Source: Clostridium sp. CAG:448
GTDB taxonomy: Bacteria > Bacillota > Clostridia > Oscillospirales > CAG-272
DNA length: 13,271 nucleotides
Direction of reading: 5' to 3'
Assembly: GCA_000433415.1 (NCBI GenBank)
Contig: FR890479.1
Location: forward strand, 32,926 to 46,196
The notes beneath the pieces were generated by a model. The model saw nothing but the letters and a program-made list of their open reading frames with translations, ran no database searches and was not told the DNA's origin. Below, piece by piece: positions 7,001 through 13,271 of the stretch; the stretch's first letter is position 1; each line of letters begins with the position of its first letter. The translations under genes were made by a program, and so were the position numbers.

Positions 7001-7868
7001 TGTCCGTTTCACCGTCAAAGACAAACACGGCATCGCCGGAAAGCCACATACCGGCATCTGTCACGGTGACGAACAACTCCCCACCGCGCATACAAATCCC
7101 GAGCGGGTTTCCTCCGCTCGCACGCCCCTTGACAACAGCCGCGGCAGCGACGGCGCAGGCACCGGTTCCGCAGGAGAGCGTTTCCCCGCTTCCCCTTTCC
7201 CACACACGTGCATACAGTGTGTCCGGCGTCCTCTGCCAAACAAATTCCACATTCACACCCACCGGAAAGAGCGGGGAGGACTGGAGCATCCGCCCCAACC
7301 GCTCCGGCGCCGGTCCGTCCGGCTCCGCAAGTTCACCGACAAATGGGTTTTCATCCGAAAAAATCACGCAATGCGGACTTCCCACGGAAACGAGTGTTGC
7401 AAAAAGAAAATCCTTTCCCACCGGAATCCGGCAATGAATTCCGTTTTCTTCTGCGCACAAAGCAGGCAGGTCCGCGGGCAAAAAAGAAGGCTGACCCATC
7501 TGCACACGTACCGTACAACGGTTGCCGTGCATCTGCCCCAGGGCCAGTCGTTTGCTGCCCGCAAGTGTCTGGACAACTGCCTCGTTGCCCGTAATAATCC
7601 CGCACCGACGCGCGAAAACGGCGGCGCATCGCACACCGTTTCCGCACATTCTGCCCTCGCTCCCGTCTGCGTTGAACATCCGCATCCGGAAATCCGCACC
7701 GGAATCGGTCGGCGGGCAAACCAGAATCAGTCCGTCCGAACCGACGCCGAAATGCCGGTCGGACATCTGCCTTGCCAGTTCCGAGGGGTCACGGACTGCC
7801 TGCGTGAAGCAATCCATATACACATAATCATTGCCACATCCCTGCATTTTGGTAAAGCGGTAACGCAT
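6993..7868 (-). CDS. dapF: Diaminopimelate epimerase
   Basis: This enzyme interconverts LL- and meso-diaminopimelate, the last step before meso-DAP enters peptidoglycan or is decarboxylated to lysine. It is a cofactor-free two-base epimerase in the cytoplasm. The 291-residue protein has the two catalytic cysteines in their signatures: Cys75 in NADGSEGRMCGNGVRC (67-81) and Cys233 in ERGSGETLSCGTGACAV (225-240). The N-terminal KMQGCGNDYVYMD (7-19), GVGSDGLILV (41-50) and VGSPHCVIF (162-170) blocks also match. Length fits the family (about 270-290). ATG 7866-7868 has an AGGAG site 8 nt upstream that overlaps the trkH stop region; trkH ends only 12 nt earlier. No other lysine or DAP genes are nearby, so its place here reflects operon packing rather than a lysine cluster. 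Confidence 0.97.
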   Translation of the reverse strand: MRYRFTKMQGCGNDYVYMDCFTQAVRDPSELARQMSDRHFGVGSDGLILVCPPTDSGADFRMRMFNADGSEGRMCGNGVRCAAVFARRCGIITGNEAVVQTLAGSKRLALGQMHGNRCTVRVQMGQPSFLPADLPALCAEENGIHCRIPVGKDFLFATLVSVGSPHCVIFSDENPFVGELAEPDGPAPERLGRMLQSSPLFPVGVNVEFVWQRTPDTLYARVWERGSGETLSCGTGACAVAAAAVVKGRASGGNPLGICMRGGELFVTVTDAGMWLSGDAVFVFDGETDMA

Positions 7869-7880
7869 TTTCTTTGCTCC

Positions 7881-9341
7881 TTATCTGCTCCGCCATACGG
7901 ATGGACTGAGCAATACGAGAATGGGAAAGATCTCCAGTCTGCCCGCCAGCATATCCAGAATCAGCACTACTTTGGAAAGCGGTCCGAAACAGGAAAAATT
8001 GGATGCCGCCTCGGCAAAACCGGGACCGATATTGTTAAAGCAGGACAAAACCGCGCTGAAATTTGCCAAAAAGGACAACCCGTCCAGCGACACAACCACC
8101 GTGCTTACAAGCAGGATCACAACATATGCGCACAGATAAGCGTTGGTGTTCGCCATCACTTTTTCATCCACGGTTTTTCCGCTGACGCGAATCAAACGCA
8201 CCTCACGCGGACGAATCAGCTGTGCCAGATTCCGGTGCAGTCCCTTGCAAAGCAACAGCACGCGTGCACATTTGATACCGCCGCCGGTACTGCCCGCGCA
8301 TGCGCCGATCACCATCAGCCCCAAAAGAATCGCCTGCGAAAATGCGGGCCAATCGTTGATGGAGGCAGTGGAAAAGCCGGTTGTGGTAATGATACTGGAA
8401 ACCTGAAAAGCGGCATGGTGCAACGCCGTGCCGAACGATCCCGCAAACTGTGCCACCGAGCGCCAAAGGTTCACCGCAATCAACAATGTGGATGTTGCCA
8501 CCACCCCGAGATACAGGCGCAGTTCCTCGTCCCGCAGAACCGATCGGACTTTGCGCAAAAGCAAAAGATAATAGCAACTGAAATTGACCCCGAACAACAG
8601 CATAAACACCGTACAGACCCCCTGCAAATAAGGGCTGTAACTCGCCATACTGTCATTTTTGATTCCGAACCCGCCGGTACCAGCAGTACCGAACGCCGTG
8701 CAGACCGCATCAAAGACCGGCATTCCGCCAAACAGTAAAAAGACAAAATTCAAAAGAGTCAACGCAACATACGTCAGATAAAGCACCGCGGCTGTCTGAC
8801 GCATTTTAGGAACCAATTTGCCGACATCCGGTCCCGGGCTCTCCGCGCGCATCAGATGCATGGTAAATCCCTTGTTCTGACCGCCCACAGGAATGACGGC
8901 AAGCAGAAACACAAGCACCCCCATGCCGCCGACCCAGTGGGAAAAGCTTCTCCAATAAAGAGCGGCACGCGAAAGCGCTTCGACATCCCCGACAATAGTC
9001 GCGCCGGTTGTGGTAAAACCGGAGACCATTTCAAAAAGTGCATCCACATAGTGGGGGATCTCACCGGAAAGCCAAAACGGGAGGCAGCCGAGCAAACTCA
9101 TAATCACCCAGCAAACGCCCACACAGATCAGACCCTCACGGGCATAAAATCCCTTCTGCGCACCGCGCGACAAAAGGAACAATACGCCGGAAACCGCAAG
9201 CAGGATCAGAATACCGTACAGAAAGCCGCGGAAGGTGCCATACACACCGTCCACAAGTGCCAATACAAGCGGCGGAATCATAAACACCGCCTCAGCGGCA
9301 AGGATCAGCGCATTGATGCGCCCCATCATTCGATAATTCAT
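7881..9341 (-). CDS. trkH: Trk-type potassium uptake channel subunit TrkH
   Basis: The membrane pore subunit of the Trk/Ktr K+ uptake system. The 486-residue protein shows the four-fold M1-P-M2 design with selectivity-filter loops at about 107-117 (SGFTTTGATIV), 217-227 (FGTAGTGGFGI), 315-325 (SSIITTTGFST) and 434-442 (SCFNNIGPG region). Other family features are HWVGGMGVLVF (135-145), in which the WxGGxG block follows the first P loop, and the AGSTGGGIKCAR stretch (349-360) after the third, a glycine-rich gate-type motif. About ten membrane helices are expected, including two extra N-terminal helices as in TrkH rather than KtrB. ATG 9339-9341 is preceded by a GGGGCGGA-type site. It lies 12 nt after trkA, its cytoplasmic gating partner, and 12 nt before dapF. 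Confidence 0.97.
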   Translation of the reverse strand: MNYRMMGRINALILAAEAVFMIPPLVLALVDGVYGTFRGFLYGILILLAVSGVLFLLSRGAQKGFYAREGLICVGVCWVIMSLLGCLPFWLSGEIPHYVDALFEMVSGFTTTGATIVGDVEALSRAALYWRSFSHWVGGMGVLVFLLAVIPVGGQNKGFTMHLMRAESPGPDVGKLVPKMRQTAAVLYLTYVALTLLNFVFLLFGGMPVFDAVCTAFGTAGTGGFGIKNDSMASYSPYLQGVCTVFMLLFGVNFSCYYLLLLRKVRSVLRDEELRLYLGVVATSTLLIAVNLWRSVAQFAGSFGTALHHAAFQVSSIITTTGFSTASINDWPAFSQAILLGLMVIGACAGSTGGGIKCARVLLLCKGLHRNLAQLIRPREVRLIRVSGKTVDEKVMANTNAYLCAYVVILLVSTVVVSLDGLSFLANFSAVLSCFNNIGPGFAEAASNFSCFGPLSKVVLILDMLAGRLEIFPILVLLSPSVWRSR

Positions 9342-9353
9342 ATTCCGCCCCGT

Positions 9354-10712
9354 TTATTCAAAAATATCATTCAGACAACCGATCATCCGCTCTCCGGACG
9401 AAACCACAACCACGCTGTCCCCAACCGAAAAGCACGACGTACCCCCGGGGATTTCGGTCCGTTTTCCGTGCGAAATACCGACAATCAGCATATTTTTCCG
9501 CAGTCGGATGTCTTTGAGCGGTTCATCGCAATGCAATGTGTTCTCGTCCACCGCAAATTCCAGCGCCTCGACCTTGCCATCCGCGATGGTATGAATGGTC
9601 TTTGCTGCCGTCTGCTGGTTCGGGATGGAGCGGACATACCGGACAATGCCGTTACTGCACAGATTTTTGGGACAGACAATCCGCCCGATCGGCAGATTTT
9701 CAATCAGTTGCATCCGGTCCACACGGCTGAGTTTGGTAATCACCTGGTCCACCTTACAGGACGAAGCATACAGAGAAAGAATAATATTCAGCTCATCCTT
9801 CCCCGTCAGGGCAATCACGGCATCCGCTTCTCCGACCCGCTCGCTCTCCAGTACCGACTGTACCGTTGCGTCCGCGTGAATAATCTGCGCCCGCGGCAGG
9901 CGTGAAGCGAGCCGGACACACTTGGCGCCGTCCTCCTCGATGATCTGCACGGCAATCTCTTCCTTCAAGAGCATCTCGGCAAGATAAATGCTGATCATAC
10001 TGCCGCCGATCAGCACGACACGCCGCACCTTATGCGGCTGCATACCGAGATTCTGCAACAGCAGTGCCAGATTGTCCGCGCTTGCCGTAATAAACAGGCG
10101 GTCTCCGGCTGCCAGTTCAAAATTACCGTCCGGAATAATCACATTTCCGGCGCGCAGAACCGCACAGACCAGGACCTTGCATTTGACAATCCCGATCATC
10201 CGTATCAGCGTTGTGCCGCAGAGCTTGCTTTTTTCATCGACACGCAGCTCCACAATTTCCACTCTGCCGTCGGCAAAGGCATCCCGCTTCAGAAATCCCG
10301 GGTATTTGAGCAGCCGATCAATTTCGATGGCAGTCTGTCTGTCCGGATTGAAATCCATGGAAAGCGCAAAGTGCTCCTTCATCATGTACGCCTGATCGGT
10401 GTATTCCGGATTCCGGATACGGGCAATGGTATGTAATCCCCGATTGAGCGCATGCGCGGTCATACAGGCAAGCAAATTCACCTCATCCGAACCGGTCGTG
10501 GCAATCAGAAGATCCGCGTCCTCAATTCCCGCCTGCCGCAAAGTCTCCATTGAAGCGCAGTTTCCCTGCACCGACATGATATCGTACTGCTCCATGCCGG
10601 ATTCCAACGCCTCGCTGTCCGAATCAATCAGAATCAGATCATGCCCTTCCGCGACAAGCTGTCCTGTCAGCGCACCACCGACCTTTCCGTTTCCCGCAAT
10701 CACAATCTTCAT
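9354..10712 (-). CDS. trkA: Trk potassium uptake regulatory subunit TrkA
   Basis: The cytosolic nucleotide-binding ring that gates TrkH. The 452-residue protein has two RCK units. The first RCK_N (about 1-120) carries a Rossmann GNGKVG (7-12) with acidic Asp30 at the end of strand 2. RCK_C/TrkA_C1 spans about 140-225 (VELRVDEKSKLCGTTL). The second RCK_N spans about 229-350 with GGSMIS (236-241) in the nucleotide-loop position, and TrkA_C2 about 375-450 (LEFAVDENTLHCDEPLKDI). Length matches full-length tandem TrkA (about 450) rather than single-unit KtrA. The second Rossmann loop has Ser where the third Gly is usual, so nucleotide binding there may be weaker. Start ATG 10710-10712 follows the GH110-like gene's TAA by 2 nt. 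It is immediately upstream of trkH, as expected for a trkAH pair. Confidence 0.97.
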   Translation of the reverse strand: MKIVIAGNGKVGGALTGQLVAEGHDLILIDSDSEALESGMEQYDIMSVQGNCASMETLRQAGIEDADLLIATTGSDEVNLLACMTAHALNRGLHTIARIRNPEYTDQAYMMKEHFALSMDFNPDRQTAIEIDRLLKYPGFLKRDAFADGRVEIVELRVDEKSKLCGTTLIRMIGIVKCKVLVCAVLRAGNVIIPDGNFELAAGDRLFITASADNLALLLQNLGMQPHKVRRVVLIGGSMISIYLAEMLLKEEIAVQIIEEDGAKCVRLASRLPRAQIIHADATVQSVLESERVGEADAVIALTGKDELNIILSLYASSCKVDQVITKLSRVDRMQLIENLPIGRIVCPKNLCSNGIVRYVRSIPNQQTAAKTIHTIADGKVEALEFAVDENTLHCDEPLKDIRLRKNMLIVGISHGKRTEIPGGTSCFSVGDSVVVVSSGERMIGCLNDIFE

Positions 10713-10714
10713 CT

Positions 10715-12379
10715 TTACATCTCCTCCGGGACAGTTTCAAGATCCGTATCCGGCTGCACCTCTGCCTGACCGATATGGTGCAGAACGACCGTTGCCGGTG
10801 CACCGCTCGCCGTCATCATCCGGTTATCGGTAAATACCGCCGTCTGTACATTGTCAAAGATCGCCGCCGGGATTGCGTCCCCGGGAAGCATGCGGAACTC
10901 ATTTTCGGTAATGCGGATACAGTGGTGGAAGTATTTCCCCTCCTCGGTTGCCGGGCGGGCAACGCACTCAATCACGCCGCGCCCCCAGCCGCCGTGCTTA
11001 CAGCGGTCAAACAGACAGTTCCGGATCGTTACATCCTCCGTTCCGCCGGATTCAAACCAATATGCCCCGCCCGACTCAAACAGAATCGCCACACCGCTGG
11101 TGTGGAACGTACAGTCTTCAATCAGCGTTTTTCCGCGTGCGGCAATCAGCATGCCGCGCGCGCGGTTATTCTTCACCGTGTTCCGGCGAAAAACCAATTC
11201 AACGTTGTGGGAAATATTTTCGATGTCGTCCCCCACACGGATGTCATCCGTTTCCTCCGAAAGCACCAGACGAATCAGGTCGCCGTTGATATATTCAACC
11301 GCCTCAACCGTTTTTTCCGTATAAGGAATCAGTGTCTGCGGATGCAGTGCCTGCACGCGGTCTCCCGCGTGATAAATACGGATTCCCTTTGCATCGTTAT
11401 GCATCTCACGCACAAACAGTTCGTTTTTGTCCTTTGCAAGAACACGGGTATAAATGCCGTGAATATTCAACGCATCGTCCAACTGTCCTTCAAACGTACA
11501 GTTTTCCACCGTCACACGCCCGTTGCAGTCCACAAAATGGGTTGCATCCGCCGTTGCGGAATAGTACAGTCCCTCCGCACGCACCGTACAGAACCGGTTC
11601 AAATGAATATTTTCGCACATCTGCGCAATCAGCCCCATTCCCAGGCAGGAATGTACCGTGACATCCTCGCACACGATTTCGGAAGAATCGCAAAGGAAGA
11701 AGCCGGCACCCAAACGGCGCGCCGCACTGATGATCAGAATATTCCCAACCGGCGGATAACGCCGCACATCGTAAAAGCGCAGATTTCCGTCGGCAAGCTG
11801 TTCACACCGCATCTCCGGTATATAATTCCCCATGGTATGGTCAGCGGTTCCGTACGCAATCTCACCGTCCGGCGTAAATTCAATATTGGTTTCAATCCAG
11901 TAATTGCAGGTCTTACGCGGTGCAGGGCAGACCAATTCCTGTCTGCGGATTGCGAACTGTTCTCTGCCATTCATCGGGGTCACATCGACAAATCCGTCCC
12001 CGTGCGCTGCGACACGCACCTGCATAAACATGTTTTCCGGGTTTTCCAGTACCACATTGCGCACCTTGATATTGCGGCTGTCCAAAATGGCAAAATGGGT
12101 GCCTTCCCCCATCATACACAAGGTAGAACCGGCAAAATCAATTTCAAAATCGTGCATCTGCTCAATCAGTACGCCGATTCTGTGCGGACCGTTGTACCCG
12201 TGATTGGAAATGCACAGGTTGCGTTCCGCGCAAAACGCAGGGTCCAGTTCATACCGTTTCGCGCAGTCAAACACGAGACGCCCTGCCCCTGCTTCTTTGC
12301 AGGTGCACAGGGCGCGGTAAAGATTATAGGCGGCATTATGCGCCGCAGTATCAAAATCACGAAAATATACGGTCTTCAT
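10715..12379 (-). CDS. GH110-family alpha-galactosidase-like right-handed beta-helix protein
   Basis: A 554-residue protein resembling GH110 alpha-1,3-galactosidases (blood-group-B/linear alpha-galactose cleaving). The N-terminal part has LCISNHGYNGPHRIGVLIE (55-73) and a GSTLCMMGEGTHFAILDSRNIKV stretch, followed by repeating beta-helix rungs (TVENCTFEGQ, NTVKNNRARGMLIAA, LIEDCTFHTSGVAILFES). The catalytic block reads TADATHF (276-282) then GQLDDALNIHG (298-308). The Asp278 to Asp301/Asp302 spacing of 23 residues fits the three acidic residues reported in GH110 structures, as I recall them. FESGGAYWFESGG (434-446) is also GH110-like. There is no signal peptide or anchor, so it would act inside the cell, unlike exported glycan-degrading enzymes. 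ATG 12377-12379 is chosen over an upstream in-frame start inside the neighbour because GGAGGAAGG sits just before it and it forms an ATGA overlap with the previous stop. Substrate is inferred from family. Confidence 0.87.
   Translation of the reverse strand: MKTVYFRDFDTAAHNAAYNLYRALCTCKEAGAGRLVFDCAKRYELDPAFCAERNLCISNHGYNGPHRIGVLIEQMHDFEIDFAGSTLCMMGEGTHFAILDSRNIKVRNVVLENPENMFMQVRVAAHGDGFVDVTPMNGREQFAIRRQELVCPAPRKTCNYWIETNIEFTPDGEIAYGTADHTMGNYIPEMRCEQLADGNLRFYDVRRYPPVGNILIISAARRLGAGFFLCDSSEIVCEDVTVHSCLGMGLIAQMCENIHLNRFCTVRAEGLYYSATADATHFVDCNGRVTVENCTFEGQLDDALNIHGIYTRVLAKDKNELFVREMHNDAKGIRIYHAGDRVQALHPQTLIPYTEKTVEAVEYINGDLIRLVLSEETDDIRVGDDIENISHNVELVFRRNTVKNNRARGMLIAARGKTLIEDCTFHTSGVAILFESGGAYWFESGGTEDVTIRNCLFDRCKHGGWGRGVIECVARPATEEGKYFHHCIRITENEFRMLPGDAIPAAIFDNVQTAVFTDNRMMTASGAPATVVLHHIGQAEVQPDTDLETVPEEM
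10721..10727 (-). promoter_or_regulatory. trkA ribosome binding site embedded in the 3' end of the GH110-like gene
   Basis: GGAGGAG on the minus strand lies 8 nt before the trkA ATG and inside the last codons of the GH110-like gene, whose TAA falls between site and start. Ribosomes finishing the glycosidase would stop on top of the trkA start, so translational coupling is likely. Confidence 0.8.
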
Positions 12380-13014
12380 GTTCCTTCCTCCGTCTCCCGT
12401 GTTTCTCCGGTCGGCGCAGACGCCTTCATCCGCGCACGCAGAATCAGCTTTCTGTAGTACAACAGGTACATGACCAAAGAAAACAAAATCCAAAAAGCAC
12501 AAAATACAACAATCAGTGCAAGTGCCCATTTCGGCATCGGGAAAAGCAGGATTGCTAGCATGGATGCATACAAAACGACCGTTGTCACCTTGCCGTACCA
12601 TCTGGCACTGTTGACGGTATCCGTATTCTTCAGGATAAAGCATCCGGCAATAAACATGGCGCATTCCTTAAGAATCTGGAAGCCAAGCAAGCCGAGAAGC
12701 GGATAAAACTGCAACCGAAGCCCCAGGCAAAGCATCAGAGAAAACTGCGTCAGCTTGTCCGCAACCGGGTCCAGCAGTTTTCCGAGATCGGACACGCAGT
12801 GGTATTTCCGTGCAATAAAACCGTCTACCACATCCGTCAGTGCGGAAACCACCACAACCGCAAACACGGCAAACATTCTCCACCGTTCCCACTCGCCGCC
12901 AAATGTAAATATGAACAGAAGCGGCACCAATAAAAGCCGGAACAGGCTCATCAGATTCGGTACGGTCAGTACCTGATCGCGCCCCAGGCGCTTATGAATT
13001 TTCTCATTCTTCAT
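12376..13014 (-). CDS. CDP-alcohol phosphatidyltransferase (PgsA-like)
   Basis: A 212-residue integral membrane enzyme of the CDP-alcohol phosphatidyltransferase family. These transfer a phosphatidyl group from CDP-diacylglycerol to an alcohol, typically glycerol-3-phosphate in PgsA. The full signature is visible with correct spacing: Asp61, Asp64-Gly65, Ala68-Arg69, Gly78, Asp82 and Asp86 in DVVDGFIARKYHCVSDLGKL and the following LDPVADK. NLMSLFRLLLVP (20-31) is the usual lead-in. About six membrane helices are expected, with a charged hydrophilic C-terminal tail (ARMKASAPTGETRETEEGT). ATG 13012-13014 has GGAGGTC upstream. Its TGA overlaps the GH110-like start by 4 nt. PgsA is the likeliest identity, but a different alcohol acceptor cannot be ruled out, so I give no symbol. 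Confidence 0.92.
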   Translation of the reverse strand: MKNEKIHKRLGRDQVLTVPNLMSLFRLLLVPLLFIFTFGGEWERWRMFAVFAVVVVSALTDVVDGFIARKYHCVSDLGKLLDPVADKLTQFSLMLCLGLRLQFYPLLGLLGFQILKECAMFIAGCFILKNTDTVNSARWYGKVTTVVLYASMLAILLFPMPKWALALIVVFCAFWILFSLVMYLLYYRKLILRARMKASAPTGETRETEEGT

Positions 13015-13099
13015 CGTGGGACCTCCGCGTGATTATTTCCATCCTGTCTGTTACCTATTATTTCCCCCATGGAAGGGGCACAATCCAAAAGCAGAAAAA

Positions 13100-13271
13100 T
13101 CAAGGAAAAACATTGCCGCCGCCATTCTTTCCGCCCCCGTGCGTTTCCGCACCGGCGCACTCCTCCGCCGCCATCCGTAAAGCGGCGTCCAGCAAAACCT
13201 GCCGTTCGTTCCGTAAATCTCCGTCAATCACCAGGCAAAGCAATCTCTCCAGGATTTCTCCCATCCTGCGC
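13100..13271 (-). CDS. C-terminal end of an unidentified protein (partial)
   Basis: A minus-strand frame is open from the right edge to TGA at 13100-13102, giving 56 residues. It starts RRMGEILERLLCLVIDGD and continues through an amphipathic, Glu/Arg/Leu-rich region likely to be helical (LRNERQVLLDAALRMAAEE) to a Gly-rich tail (HGGGKNGGGNVFP). The other two minus-strand frames hit stops within about 50 nt. An internal ATG (codon 3) lacks enough upstream sequence to judge as a start. It lies 85 nt before the pgsA-like gene in the same direction. No family can be recognised from so little. Confidence 0.45.
   Translation of the reverse strand, partial: RRMGEILERLLCLVIDGDLRNERQVLLDAALRMAAEECAGAETHGGGKNGGGNVFP

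Noticed and set aside
12380..12664. A 95-residue N-terminal extension of the GH110-like protein
   Set aside because: It lies wholly within the PgsA-like coding region in another frame. The ATG at 12377-12379 has its own strong ribosome binding site and a typical 4-nt overlap with the previous stop.
13015..13099. A promoter before the PgsA-like gene (TTGTGC, 17 nt, TAATAG on the minus strand)
   Set aside because: Both boxes match consensus poorly and the spacer contains a GC-rich hairpin; I cannot separate it from chance.

Overview
The window looks like the chromosome of a mid-GC, low-phage Firmicute, most likely a gut Clostridia/Oscillospiraceae-type bacterium. The basis is the protein families (M42 peptidase trio, YnbB-type 'aluminium resistance' enzyme, clostridial-style MurD with a YNSSIDSTPTRT motif), strong GGAGG-type ribosome binding sites, tight head-to-tail operons, and roughly 50-55% GC by eye. 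Every gene I can support lies on the minus strand, so transcription runs from high to low coordinates. I saw no rRNA, tRNA, CRISPR array, IS element or phage gene.

Upstream transcription unit (13271 down to 5209). It opens with the C-terminal end of an unidentified protein (13100-13271). This is followed by a CDP-alcohol phosphatidyltransferase (PgsA-like), a GH110-family alpha-galactosidase-like beta-helix protein, the Trk potassium uptake pair TrkA and TrkH, diaminopimelate epimerase DapF, a MATE-family exporter, and a 70-residue cationic single-pass membrane protein. From pgsA-like to dapF the genes overlap by 4 nt or are 2-12 nt apart; MATE and the small protein follow after 41 and 53 nt. 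A convincing intrinsic terminator (5209-5242) closes the unit just after the small gene.

Downstream transcription unit (about 5172 down to 1 and beyond). A well-formed sigma-A-type promoter (TTGCAT, 17-nt spacer, TATAAT, 5144-5172) sits right after that terminator. It drives murD, three consecutive M42-family metallo-aminopeptidase paralogues, and the N-terminal part of a PLP-dependent methionine gamma-lyase-like enzyme that leaves the window at base 1.

How they fit together: MurD and DapF serve peptidoglycan and lysine precursor synthesis, the PgsA-like enzyme serves phospholipids, and TrkAH serves potassium homeostasis. The M42 trio plus the PLP enzyme suggests cytosolic peptide breakdown feeding amino-acid catabolism. 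The points most worth a second look are (i) the middle M42 paralogue, which has lost the bridging Asp, the catalytic Glu and the last metal-binding His while keeping the fold, suggesting a non-catalytic subunit of a mixed TET-type peptidase, and (ii) a GH110-type glycosidase, without signal peptide, translationally coupled inside a housekeeping operon. I did not find a clear new defence or mobile system.
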